Shown: in pieces, positions 10,483-22,033 of the stretch | Layout of the letters: every line of letters begins with the position of its first letter | Numbering within the stretch: position 1 is the first letter of the stretch | Source: Manihot esculenta | Taxonomy: Eukaryota; Streptophyta; Magnoliopsida; Malpighiales; Euphorbiaceae | Assembly: GCF_001659605.2 (NCBI RefSeq) | Contig: NC_035164.2 | Location: 21,990,500 to 22,054,499 of the forward strand | Direction of reading: 5' to 3' | DNA: 64,000 bases | Notes under the pieces: generated by a model | Database searches by the model: none | Told to the model about the DNA's origin: nothing | The model's input: only the letters and a program-made list of their open reading frames with translations | Position numbers and translations under genes: made by a program

Positions 10483-12056
10483 TGACTGTGCGGTTGTCGA
10501 AACCGGTAAAAAATAACCTTTCTAGTTATCAACAATCTTACAACTGTAGACAGTGGTGAAAGGATAGAATTCACAGGGAATTAAGACTCACCTATCTTTC
10601 TTATCAAGACCAAGAGAACAAACAGAAAATAAAATAAAATAAACTGCAGGAAAAGTAAAAATGGGGTTTTGAGATTGATTCAATTAAACTACTACTGAAA
10701 GCAATAAAGTAAAGCAAACAATAAAATAAAGGGATTCAAATATGAGAAAAGATCTAGTTGAAGAATTGGATCCACTTCAGTTGTTGGGATTGATCATTGA
10801 TACTTAGGTTCTTTTGTTTGATTCAATAAATTAGTTATGGAGATGAAAGACGCTTCTCACCACCATGTCTCTCCTTAAGCATAAATTAATTAGGGAATGT
10901 CCTCTAACCAATCACTAATCAACAAGTTGTCAAGGAACATCCTTGGACCTTAGGCATCAAAACAACTGTCAACTGCATTAAGAAATAAAGAGATCTAATT
11001 CTAGCTACCCAAACGCATGGAGATATCGCTAGATCATGTAATTTTCTTAGATTTTACACTAAGTGTTCTTGTGTTTGAATAATCCAAGCAATTACGGACT
11101 TAAAACTATTCAAACTAACAATATATCTCCTTGCAATCAAGAATCAATTGGCCATATTGATCAAAATAACAAAGCAATAATGGAATCAAGCATGAAATTG
11201 CATAAATATTGAATAAACAAAAGTTAAACAATGTATGTTCAGATCTCCCAATCCATAAAACAACTAAAGTTTCAACCAATCTTCAACTAGAATAAAGGGT
11301 TTCAGCCACTCATGGCTGAAACAAAACCAAAAATAAAGAAGAAAGGCAGAAGGAGAGAATAGGTCGAAGCCTTGGAGAAGATGGAAAGGTGCGGCTGCCC
11401 TTGGTGTGACTGAATGGGAGAGATGGCGTGGAGAGAGGATGTGCGGCACTTGAAGGTCTCCTTTTATAGTGTTTATGTGATGCCCTAGCTCCTTACTTGT
11501 TGCCCAAGTTGATCTCCTTGCTGCCCAAGTGTTGCTCTTGCTGCCCAATGCACATTAATTAGGTGGAGCCTCTCTTTTGAATTTTGAATTTTGAATGTGC
11601 AAGACTGGGGGGCAAGTATGTCTTCTTTGGCTTCCTTAACAAGCTGAATTTGAATTTCAAATTTGAATGTGCATTTTCTAGAGATTTGGCTTCTTCAGTA
11701 AGGAAAAGAATCCTTGAAGATTTGAATTTCAAACTGCTCTGCTGACTGCACTTTTCTTATTTGCCACTTTCCTTATTTAGCACTTTCCTTATTTAGCTGA
11801 ATCTTGAATTTTGAATGCTCTTGGAGATTTGAAATTTGAATTTCAAATTACTATCCTTGTTTGTCTCCTCTCAAGTTGCAACTTGACAAGCTTGCTCTCC
11901 TTTGTTCCATTTTAGGCAGTTTTAAGGGTGTTTTCTCCAAATTACCTCTTTACACCATTTTCTGCAAAATAAGATCAAAACCACAAAATTAGGCAGAAAA
12001 AGTGTAAATTAACATCAATAACAATATGATAAAATGATCTAAATTTGGACTGATCA
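10483..12056 (-). repeat. Element A 3' LTR (1574 bp)
   Basis: Plus-strand ends are TGACTGTGCGG and ACTGATCA; the element reads on the minus strand. It aligns along its length with 24221-25810 but with visibly more substitutions than between the Gypsy-2 LTRs. The open frame at about 11264-11548 on the minus strand is also present in the other LTR and is not supported as a gene. Confidence 0.9.
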
Positions 12057-12075
12057 AATACCCCCACACCTAGCC
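12057..12075 (-). other. Polypurine tract of element A
   Basis: On the minus strand AGGTGTGGGGGTATT directly precedes the LTR start TGATCAGTCC. This GTGTGGGGG tract is the usual plus-strand primer in Athila/Tat-type elements. A second, similar tract (AGGTGTGGGGGTGC) lies inside the element at about 22809-22823. Confidence 0.8.
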
Positions 12076-12178
12076 TTTTGCTTGTCCTCAAGCAAATAAA
12101 CTTAGTCAAACAAGCTCTCTTTGCTACTTGATCCTTTATTTCCACTTAAACTCTTACTCTAGATCCCTACTTTGAAAC

Positions 12179-12183
12179 ATTGC
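12179..12183. other. Target-site duplication of Gypsy-2, left copy
   Basis: ATTGC directly before TGTAATACCC. The identical ATTGC follows the right LTR end at 22029-22033. Confidence 0.93.
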
Positions 12184-12540
12184 TGTAATACCCGGCTAGA
12201 CTCCGGTATCGGAATTCCTACCGTCCGGTGGGATCTCGGATGTCGGAGACCTCTAGAAGGGTAAAATCATGTTTTTGTAAAATGTTTTCATGTTTTTAAT
12301 GATTTTAAGTATTAAATTAAATGAGTTTTTGCATGAAAATAGCATTGGAGGAAAACCCAGGTTCGGCCGCCGAAAGTCAAGTTCGGCCGCCGAACATGCA
12401 TGCGTTTTGGAGGCACGTTAGGCCCCCGAAAGCATGAGTTGGGGAAGTCCAGGTTCGGCCGCCGAAAGTCAAGTTCGGCCGCCGAACATTGCATGGATGC
12501 GGAGGCACATTCGGCCCCCGAACGTGGCCTGGCCAGCCAC

Positions 12541-12547
12541 TATAAAT
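12541..12547 (+). promoter_or_regulatory. TATA box of Gypsy-2 5' LTR
   Basis: TATAAAT after CCAGCCAC, in the position conserved across the family. The expected start site is near 12570. From there to the first donor-like site (12780) there is no ATG. Confidence 0.75.
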
Positions 12548-13386
12548 GGGGCACTTAGCCGAAATGGGCGAGCTTTCTCCCATTTTCGGCCACGGCGAGC
12601 TTCCGACCTTCCTCTTGCAAATCTTGTGATCTTCCTTCAAATCCCCACCATTTTTCTTGAGTTTTAACTTCACATTACAAGTTTTGAAGTTTTGAAACGA
12701 GTTTCGGAGCTTTGGGAACTCAGGAGCTCATTTTCGTGGATCTCCAAGTTTAGGTCGTCTCTCTCTCGATCTTCAAGAGGTAAGAGCCGATCTTAAGCTC
12801 CTTGAATGTTTTAAGCAAGTTTTTATGAGATCTATGGGTAGAAATGCATGTTAGGTTATATGTTGAGTTTATGGGTTATATTGATGATTTGAGCAATGTA
12901 TGTTGATTTTTGTGTATTTGAAGTGTTGTAGTTGGGGTATATGACTGTTTGAGACCCCTAGGAACTTGTATGCATGTTTTGGTTGAGATTTATGCATGAT
13001 TTGAGGTTTTGGGAGGCAAGGGGTTCATGTGAACCAAGTTTCTGCCCTTCTGGCAGAAACCAGGTTCGGCCGCCGAAGGGAGTTTCGGCCGCCGAACCCC
13101 CTTTGTGGAGGCAGCATTCGGCTGCCGAAGTTGCCCCCGAAAATAGACTTTCGTCTCTGTCTGGGACTTTCAGCCGCCGAAGGTGCCGCCGAAAGTGCCT
13201 GACTTTCGGATCTGTCCAGGACTTTCGGCCGCCGAAGGTGCCGCCGAAAGTGCCCTATTCAGCCACTTCATGCATATCTCTATGTGATATTTTCAAGATG
13301 TTTTAGGGGTTTTTTTTTTTTTTTGGGGAATATTTTAGAGTTATGATCAAGTATGTTTGGTCCCTCTTTTGAGTCCACCTGTGTAG

Positions 13387-13457
13387 GTTCGGACCCGAGG
13401 AACCGAGGACCCCAGCAGTGAGTTCAGCTGCTTCGGTATTGTCAGAGTCAGCCAGAG
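13387..13457 (+). other. Candidate LTR mini-exon in Gypsy-2 (71 nt, ATG-free)
   Basis: Preceded by CCACCTGTGTAG and followed by GTGAGTGG, with no ATG inside. Joining 12570-12779, this segment and the sequence after the acceptor at 14681 would give a leader in which the gag ATG at 14690 is the first ATG. This is inferred from sequence only. Confidence 0.4.
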
Positions 13458-13611
13458 GTGAGTGGAACTAAACTTAATCTTTTAAATTAAATGTTTTATC
13501 ATGTTTCATGCATCATGATTATGCAATAGGATGATTGCATTAGTTTCACGAATATGCCGCATTGCATCGATTGTTGTTGATGTGGGTGAATGTTGGATGA
13601 CCCAATTAGTC

Positions 13612-13800
13612 CATGACAGGAAGACCAGGACCCCATTCTACGGCCTGGCACAGAGTAAGGAAAGACCAGGACCCCATTCTACGGCCTGGCACGGTAATGG
13701 GACTCGAAGACCAGGAGCCCAAAGGAGGCCCTGGGATAATGGTAAGTAATGTATGTATGACAGGAAGACCAGGACCCCATGCTACGGCCTGGCACAGAGT
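13612..13800 (+). repeat. Minisatellite in LTR U5 (ACCAGG...GCCTGGCAC units)
   Basis: Units containing GACCAGGACCCCATTCTACG followed by GCCTGGCAC recur at about 13619, 13663 and 13762, with a diverged unit near 13709. The same array is in the right LTR (21225-21413). In opposite orientation, as GTGCCAGGGGCGTAGAATGG units, it occurs in Gypsy-3 and the right-hand LTRs. Unit number differs between copies. Confidence 0.8.
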
Positions 13801-14418
13801 TAGCTTGGACTAATTGGTGACAAGTTCACCCAACCCTTATGTGAATTGTTTGTGTTATGATGCATTTCATTTGAGCATAGTGTTAATGTGTTTTACTAGC
13901 TCTACTCACTGGGCTTTTAGCTCACCCCTCTCCCTTTACCCCCAGGCTTGCAGGTACAGTATAGTGCGGGAGTCCGGATAGAGTAAAGAAGTCATGTTTA
14001 TGTAATAGCTAGCAATGGACATGATCAAATTGTAATGTAAAAGTACAGTATAGTTATGTAATGAGTTTTATGGATGTTAGTGTGTGCTTGACCATAGAAT
14101 GTTGTATCCCTTTTTATTACATGATCTTAGAGATTTTTATGATGTTTATGTAAACCAACTCAACAGATGTTATGTCACCCATTGAGGGCACAGATGAGAT
14201 CCCACAGAGGGATCAAAGTTATGTTTATGTTTATGCTCAGGTTGAGTTTGGTTGATGAGTATGGAAAGAAAAGTTTTAATTTTTATGTATATTGTTGATC
14301 ATGTATGGGATTAAGCAGGTTCACAGGATGCATGTTAGGCTTGCTACGGGTCCCGGCGGCCTTAAGTCGACCCGGATCCTAGCGCCGGTAGCGGTCCGAT
14401 TTTCGGGTCGTTACAGAA

Positions 14419-14430
14419 TGGTATCAGAGC
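14419..14430 (+). other. Primer-binding site of Gypsy-2, tRNA-iMet type
   Basis: TGGTATCAGAGC three bases after the 5' LTR. Confidence 0.92.
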
Positions 14431-14689
14431 CCTAGGTTCATATGGTCGGACCTAGAGTGTCGGGCTCATAGATGTTATAGAAGGTCAAGCACAATAGGAA
14501 AAGATCATGTCCACTAGGATAGGATGTGGAGTCCTGTCTTGCATGATGATGTGAAATGCCATGATAATATGCATGTGCATTAATGATATGCTATGATATG
14601 TGATGTGTGTGATGCGGGTTCATGTGTGCCCACATGAACCATATGATGCTAATGTTGCTTGTGATGCGTACTGTTTTTCAGAAAACAGG

Positions 14690-17600
14690 ATGAGAGGAAC
14701 TCGTCGATCAGCAAGATTGACTGGAGTACCACCTGAGGATGAGGGCATGAGCGCCCGTCCTCCAGCATTGCCTAGGGCAATGTCTAGCAGGCCCAACAGG
14801 GACAGAGTAGCAAGAGACCCTAGAAGGTCTTTGGATCTGGGTAGAAGCAGGTCAGTCAGAGGAACAGTTCAGGGAGGAGCGTCAGAGGATATGGGGGATG
14901 ATATGGACGTAGAACAGAGGAGGGATGGCAGTTTGGGAGTCAGTATGTCAGAAGAAGGAATGGGAGAGTCCCAAGGAGGCACTCAGGCCTCGGGATTTGT
15001 TCAGCCACCTCACTACCCACATTTCTCACAACATCCCGGGTATTCGATGGGAGGCACATCGGATTACCCTAGTTTCACCCCTTATCCCACACAGATGCCA
15101 TACCCACCATACTACCCACCATACTCTCAATACCCAATGTATCCACCTCCGCCCTACTATCCAAATCCAGCAAACCCTACCTCAGAAAATGTTGCACCAC
15201 CTCCACCACCTGCAGAACCAGCAGCCCCAGTTACTCAACCTCCTAGACCTAGCTCAGTCAGTGGGAGCAAGGTCAAGATGACAGACTATATGAAGCTGGG
15301 TGCTCCCCAGTTTGAGACCAGTGATGATCCGTTCGTGTACTTGGAGCGGGTCAAGGCAATTACAGATGAGATAGGGGCGGATGACAGTAGAGCCATTCAG
15401 ATGGCCGGGTTCACGCTTAAGTGCAAGAGGGCACGGGAGTGGTACAAGAATTATGTGAACCCGAGAGTGGACAACATGACTTGGGAAGAGTTTGCAAACG
15501 AGTTTGCAGGATGGGCTTTCCCTGATAGTTCAAGGGAATTGAAGATGATAGAATTCGAGCAGTTGAGGCAAACTGATGACATGAGTGTAGACGAATATAC
15601 TGACAGGTTTATGGAGTTGCTGCCATTTGCAGGGCAAGACCTTAGCACAGACCAGAAGAAGTCGAGGAGGTATATCATGAAGCTCCATCCCAGGTATTCC
15701 TCCTTGGTACAGTCAGCAGATAGAGAAAGTTTTCACGCCATAGTAGACATGGCTAGGAGAATGGAGGCTAGTGCCATCATTCAGGGGACAGTTAAGCAGA
15801 CAGTGGCACAAGCTTCTGGTTCTAAAACTCCGGGTGGGGGAAGGTTAGATCCCTCTACCCTGAGTGCAGCAGCTTCAGGCAGTAAAAGATGGAGTAAACC
15901 CAAGGGTAAGAAGAACAAGTTCTGGAGTAAAGTCAAGTCCAGTCTGGGATTTGGGAGTGGCTCAAGCTCTGGTGCGGATAATGCAGTTTGTGCAAGGTGT
16001 GGTAGGCCACACAAGGGAGTATGTCGGTTTGGGACGAACGCCTGCTTCAGATGTGGTCAGGAGGGGCATATAGCTCGAGACTGTCCAAGAGCGGCCCCAA
16101 TGGCTCAGTCCCAGCAGACAGCTTCAGGCAGTGTAGCGCAGCCAGCAGCTCCAGCCATGACTCAGGCCAGTGGCAGAGGCAGAGGGAGAGGGGCAGCCTC
16201 TTCTTCAGCGGGTTTCAGAGGTGAAGGTCCATCAGCCCCAGCACGGATCTTCACAATGACACAGCAGGAGGCAGACGCATCCAACACCGTGGTGGCAGGT
16301 AATCTCGTCATTGGATGTTCGGATGTATATGCATTGATGGACCCTGGTGCATCTCATTCTTTTATTGCTCCGAGGGCCGTAGAGAGGTTGGGATTGATGA
16401 TCTCTGGGTTAGAGTGTCCTCTCTGGGTCAGTGGACCCAAGTGTGATCCATCAGTGGCAGAGTCAGTCTGTCAGTGTAGTCCAGTTTTTGTTGAGGGGAG
16501 ATGCATGTCCGCCGACCTTGTGGTTCTAGATTTGACAGACTTTGACGTCATTCTAGGGATGGACTGGTTATCTACCCATGGTGCTACCTTGGACTGCAGG
16601 GACAAGGTAGTCAGGTTCAGAGGTCAGGATGGATCAGAGGTTGTCTTCAGAGGAGACAGGAGGGGTACACCTAGAGGTATGATCTCAGCTCTTCAGGCTC
16701 GTAGGTTGCTTAGGAAGGGATGTCAGGGGTATTTGGCTCATGTGAGAGAGCTTAGCAGTCAGGTTAGAGAGCCCGCCTCGGTGCCAGTGGTTAGAGAGTT
16801 CTTAAATGTGTTCCCAGACGAGCTGCCAGGTTTACCACCTGCTAGGGAGATAGAGTTCGAGATAGAACTAATGCCTGGAACCCGACCGATCTCTATCCCT
16901 CCCTACAGGATGGCGCCAGCAGAATTGAAAGAGTTGAAGGAGCAGTTGCAGGAGCTGGTAGACAAGGGCTTCATCCGACCGAGTACCTCACCTTGGGGTG
17001 CTCCAGTTTTGTTTGTGAGAAAGAAGGATGGATCCCTTAGACTTTGTATCGACTACAGACAGTTGAACAAAGTCACTACCAAGAACAAGTACCCATTGCC
17101 AAGGATCGACGATCTATTTGACCAGCTAGCAGGAGCGGGTTGTTTCTCCAAAATAGATCTGAGATCGGGGTACCATCAGTTGAGGATCAGGGAAGAGGAC
17201 GTACCAAAGACAGCTTTCAGGACCAGATATGGGCATTTTGAGTTCCTTGTGATGCCGTTCGGGTTAACTAACGCCCCTGCAGCATTCATGGACCTCATGA
17301 ACAGAGTGTTTAGCCAGTACCTGGATCACTTCGTTATTGTCTTCATAGATGATATCTTGGTGTATTCCAGGAATGCAGAGGAGCATGCCCATCATCTGAG
17401 GTTGGTTCTACAGACCTTGAGGGAACATGGCTTGTATGCCAAGTTCTCCAAGTGTGAGTTCTAGCTAAGGAGCATTTCGTTCTTGGGGCATGTAGTGTCA
17501 GAGAATGGTATAGAGGTAGACCCCAAGAAGACAGAAACTGTGGCTAACTGGCCTAGACCCACTTCAGTGACAGAGATCAGGAGTTTCTTGGGTTTGGCAG

Positions 17601-19684
17601 GTTACTACAGGAGGTTCGTTCAGGACTTCTCAAAAATTGCAGCTCCTCTGACCAGACTAACCAGGAAGAATCAGAAATTTGTGTGGACCGACCAGTGCGA
17701 GGAGAGTTTTGAAGAGCTTAAGAAGAGGTTGACTTCAGCACCAGTTTTAGCTCTGCCATCTAGTGGAGAGGACTTTACAGTCTTTTGTGATGCGTCCCGT
17801 GTGGGACTGGGTTGTGTGCTTATGCAGAATGAGAAGGTGATTGCTTATGCTTCTAGGCAGCTAAAGAAGCATGAGTTGAATTACCCCACGCATGACCTTG
17901 AGATGGCAGCAGTAATCTTTGCACTCAAGATGTGGAGGCATTACCTCTATGGGGTAAAATGTGAGATCTTCACCGATCATAAAAGCCTGCAGTACATCCT
18001 GAGTCAAAGAGATTTGAATTTGAGACAGAGGAGATGGGTAGAGTTGCTGAGTGACTATGATTGCAAGATTCAGTATCATCCGGGTAAGGCGAATGTCGTG
18101 GCAGACGCCCTAAGCCGGAAGTCACTAGGCAGTCTATCCCACATCACGGCAGAGAGGAGACCAGTGGTGAAGGAGTTTTACAAGCTCATTGAGGAAGGTC
18201 TACAGTTGGAGTTGTCTGGTACAGGTGCCTTGGTTGCTCAGATGAAAGTGACACCCGTGTTTCTGGAGCAGGTGGCTCAGAAACAGCATGAGGACCCAGA
18301 GTTAGTGAAGATTGCCAGGACGGTTCAGTCAGGCAAGGACAGTGAGTTCAGATTCGACAATAAGGGGATCCTCCGCTATGGGAGTCGTTTATGTGTACCA
18401 GATGACATAGGGCTAAAAGGAGACATTATGAGAGAGGCTCATAATGCAAGATACAGCATTCACCCCGGAGCCACCAAGATGTATCAGGATCTGAAGAAAG
18501 TTTATTGGTGGCCAGCTATGAAGAGAGAAGTGGCACAGTTTGTGTCAGCCTGCGAAGTATGTCAGAGGGTGAAGCTGGAACATCAGAAGCCGGCTGGAAT
18601 GCTTAACCCGCTACCCATTCCAGAGTGGAAATGGGAGAATATAGCTATGGACTTCGTAGTGGGGTTACCGGCGACGTCCAACAGATTGGACTCCATATGG
18701 GTGATTGTGGACAGACTCACCAAATCTGCTCACTTCATCCCTGTCAGGAGTGGCTATTCTGTGGACAAGTTGGCGCAGGTGTACGTTGATGAGATAGTCA
18801 GACTGCATGGGGTTCCTGTTTCCATCGTGTCAGATAGAGGGCCCCAGTTCACCTCCAGGTTTTGGCGGAGTCTGCAGAATGCCATGGGTACTAGATTGGA
18901 TTTTAGCACTGCCTTCCATCCACAGACAGACGGACAGTCAGAGAGGACCATCCAGACCATAGAAGATATGTTGAGAATGTGTGTGCTGGACTTTGGCGGT
19001 TCTTGGAGGCAACATCTACCTTTGGTGGAGTTCGCCTACAATAACAGCCATCATGCTAGCATCGGGATGGCTCCATATGAAGCTTTATATGGAAGGAAGT
19101 GCAGGTCACCTGTTTGCTGGGAGGAAGTTGGAGAAAAGGCCTTGGCAGGGCCTGAGCTAGTAGAGATCACCAGCAGGGTGGTACCCTTAATCAGAGAGAG
19201 AATCAAGACTGCTGCAAGCAGACAGAAGAGTTATGCAGACATCCGCAGAAGGCTAGTAGAGTTTCAGGAGGGGGATCTGGTATTGCTTAAGGTGTCTCCA
19301 ATGAAAGGAGTGGTTCGCTTTGGGAAGAAAGGTAAACTAGCCCCACGATACATCGGACCCTTCGAAATCTTGCAGAAGATTGGGAATGTGTCGTACAAGC
19401 TAGATTTGCCTGCTTCAATGGCAATAATCCATCCGGTTTTCCATGTTTCAATGTTGAGGAAATTTGTGTCAGATCCGGGCAAGGTTCTTAGTGAGCCTGA
19501 TGTGGAGATCCAAGAGGATCTAACCTATGTTGAGCAGCCAGTACGGATCCTAGACACCCAGATCAGAAAGCTAAGAAACAAGGAAATCCCGATGGTGAAA
19601 GTCCTTTGGAACCACCACAATATTGAGGAGTGTACCTGGGAGACACGGGAATCCATGCTCCAACAGTATCCCCATCTCTTTTAG
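14690..19684 (+). pseudogene. Gag-pol of Gypsy-2, interrupted by one nonsense codon
   Basis: Same frame and domain order as Gypsy-1: gag, CARCG and CFRCGQEGH zinc knuckles, protease with DPGASHSF, reverse transcriptase with FIDD, RNase H with CDAS, integrase with HHCC and DDE residues, and chromodomain-like tail. The start at 14690 (MRGT) follows a strong acceptor-like CTGTTTTTCAG. The only break is a TAG at 17462-17464, where the other copies have TGG, shortly after the reverse transcriptase active site. The frame then continues without shift to the stop at 19682-19684. Apart from this codon it would encode 1664 residues. The truncated upstream product still holds gag, protease and most of the reverse transcriptase palm. 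Confidence 0.95.
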
Positions 19685-19779
19685 AGGTTAGTATCTATGT
19701 GTTCCATATGTTTAGTATGAGTGTTACGTTTCATGATATGCATGTACTAGTTGAGGAACATTCGGGGACGAATGTTCTT

Positions 19780-19791
19780 AAGGGGGGAGAA
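19780..19791 (+). other. Polypurine tract of Gypsy-2
   Basis: AAGGGGGGAGAA immediately before the 3' LTR. Confidence 0.9.
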
Positions 19792-22028
19792 TGTAATACC
19801 CGGCTAGACTCCGGTATCGGAATTCCTACCGTCCGGTGGGATCTCGGATGTCGGAGACCTCTAGAAGGGTAAAATCATGTTTTTGTAAAATGTTTTCATG
19901 TTTTTAATGATTTTAAGTATTAAATTAAATGAGTTTTTGCATGAAAATAGCATTGGAGGAAAACCCAGGTTCGGCCGCCGAAAGTCAAGTTCGGCCGCCG
20001 AACATGCATGCGTTTTGGAGGCACGTTAGGCCCCCGAAAGCATGAGTTGGGGAAGTCCAGGTTCGGCCGCCGAAAGTCAAGTTCGGCCTCCGAAAGTCAA
20101 GTTCGGCCGCCGAACATTGCATAGATGCGGAGGCACATTCGGCCCCCGAACGTGGCCTGGCCAGCCACTATAAATGGGGCACTTAGCCGAAATGGGCGAG
20201 CTTTCTCCCATTTTCGGCCACGGCGAGCTTCCGACCTTCCTCTTGCAAATCTTGTGATCTTCCTTCAAATCCCCACCATTTTTCTTGAGTTTTAACTTCA
20301 CATTACAAGTTTTGAAGTTTTGAAACGAGTTTCGGAGCTTTGGGAACTCAGGAGCTCATTTTCGTGGATCTCCAAGTTTAGGTCGTCTCTCTCTCGATCT
20401 TCAAGAGGTAAGAGCCGATCTTAAGCTCCTTGAATGTTTTAAGCAAGTTTTTATGAGATCTATGGGTAGAAATGCATGTTAGGTTATATGTTGAGTTTAT
20501 GGGTTATATTGATGATTTGAGCAATGTATGTTGATTTTTGTGTATTTGAAGTGTTGTAGTTGGGGTATATGACTGTTTGAGACCCCTAGGAACTTGTATG
20601 CATGTTTTGGTTGAGATTTATGCATGATTTGAGGTTTTGGGAGGCAAGGGGTTCATGTGAACCAAGTTTCTGCCCTTCTGGCAGAAACCAGGTTCGGCCG
20701 CCGAAGGGAGTTTCGGCCGCCGAACCCCCTTTGTGGAGGCAGCATTCGGCTGCCGAAGTTGCCCCCGAAAAGAGACTTTCGTCTCTGTCTGGGACTTTCG
20801 GCTGCTGAAGGTGCCGCCGAAAGTGCCTGACTTTCGGATCTGTCCAGGACTTTCGGCCGCCGAAAGTGCCCTGTTCAGCCACTTCATGCATATCTCTATG
20901 TGATATTTTCAGGATGTTTTAGGGGGTTTTTTTTTTTGGGCAATATTTTAGAGTTATGATCAAGTATGTTTGGTCCCTCATTTGAGTCCACCTGTGTAGG
21001 TTCGGACCCGAGGAACCGAGGACCCCAGCAGTGAGTTCAGCTGCTTCGGTATTGTCAGAGTCAGCCAGAGGTGAGTGGAACTAAACTTAATCTTTTAAAT
21101 TAAATGTTTTATCATGTTTCATGCATCATGATTATGCAATAGGATGATTGCATTAGTTTCACGAATATGCCGCATTGCATCGATTGTTGTTGATGTGGGT
21201 GAATGTTGGATGACCCAATTAGTCCATGACAGGAAGACCAGGACCCCATTCTACGGCCTGGCACAGAGTAAGGAAAGACCAGGACCCCATTCTATGGCCT
21301 GGCACGGTAATGGGACTCGAAGACCAGGAGCCCAAAGGAGGCCCTGGGATAATGGTAAGTAATGTATGTATGACAGGAAGACCAGGACCCCATGCTACGG
21401 CCTGGCACAGAGTTAGCTTGGACTAATTGGTGACAAGTTCACCCAACCCTTATGTGAATTGTTTGTGTTATGATGCATTCCATTTGAGCATAGTGTTAAT
21501 GTGTTTTACTAGCTCTACTCACTGGGCTTTTAGCTCACCCCTCTCCCTTTACCCCCAGGCTTGCAGGTACAGTATAGTGCGGGAGTCCGGATAGAGTAAA
21601 GAAGTCATGTTTATGTAATAGCTAGCAATGGACATGATCAAATTGTAATGTAAAAGTACAGTATAGTTATGTAATGAGTTTTATGGATGTTAGTGTGTGC
21701 TTGACCATAGAATGTTGTATCCCTTTTTATTACATGATCTTAGAGATTTTTATGATGTTTATGTAAACCAACTCAACAGATGTTATGTCACCCATTGAGG
21801 GCACAGATGAGATCCCACAGAGGGATCAAAGTTATGTTTATGTTTATGCTCAGGTTGAGTTTGGTTGATGAGTATGGAAAGAAAAGTTTTAATTTTTATG
21901 TATATTGTTGATCATGTATGGGATTAAGCAGGTTCACAGGATGCATGTTAGGCTTGCTACGGGTCCCGGCGGCCTTAAGTCGACCCGGATCCTAGCGCCG
22001 GTAGCGGTCCGATTTTCGGGTCGTTACA
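19792..22028 (+). repeat. Gypsy-2 3' LTR (2237 bp)
   Basis: Nearly identical to 12184-14415. Relative to the 5' copy it has an additional 20-bp TTCGGCCTCCGAAAGTCAAG unit near 20084, lacks 12 bp in the second TTCGGC/GCCGAA block near 20860, and has a shorter T run. The length difference of 5 bp is fully explained by these changes. Confidence 0.95.
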
Positions 22029-22033
22029 ATTGC
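22029..22033. other. Target-site duplication of Gypsy-2, right copy
   Basis: ATTGC after the LTR end TTACA, matching 12179-12183. Confidence 0.93.

Larger units (their letters stand above)
12184..14415 (+). repeat. Gypsy-2 5' LTR (2232 bp)
   Basis: TG...CA ends. Parts in order: TTCGGC/GCCGAA motifs (12361-12530); TATA box 12541; donor-like AAGAG/GTAAGAG at 12779/12780; TTCGGC/GCCGAA block 13065-13255; a T homopolymer; acceptor-like TGTGTAG ending 13386; mini-exon 13387-13457; donor GTGAGTGG from 13458; minisatellite 13612-13800; acceptor-like TTGCAG ending 13953; terminal GTTACA. Confidence 0.95.
12184..22028 (+). mobile_element. Gypsy-2: full-length Tekay/Del-like chromovirus (9845 bp)
   Basis: Complete structure: LTR 12184-14415, primer site, gag-pol, polypurine tract, LTR 19792-22028, flanked by ATTGC on both sides. 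By eye the LTRs differ by about 12 substitutions (about 0.5 percent), plus a 20-bp gain and a 12-bp loss in repeat blocks and a homopolymer change. This makes it younger than Gypsy-1 and Gypsy-3. The gag-pol carries a single nonsense codon, so the copy is complete but not autonomous unless read through. Confidence 0.95.

Noticed and set aside
11264..11548. Minus-strand frame of 94 residues, repeated at 25003-25287
   Set aside because: Present in both LTRs of element A with differences; no motif; probably a chance frame near the promoter.
13612..13800. Regularly spaced repeats that could suggest a CRISPR-like array
   Set aside because: Irregular spacing, repeats inside LTRs of a plant retrotransposon, no cas genes and the wrong kind of genome.
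17483..19684. Gypsy-2 downstream frame as a separate pol gene
   Set aside because: It is in the same frame as the upstream part and is separated only by one TAG where related copies have TGG; it is one interrupted gag-pol.
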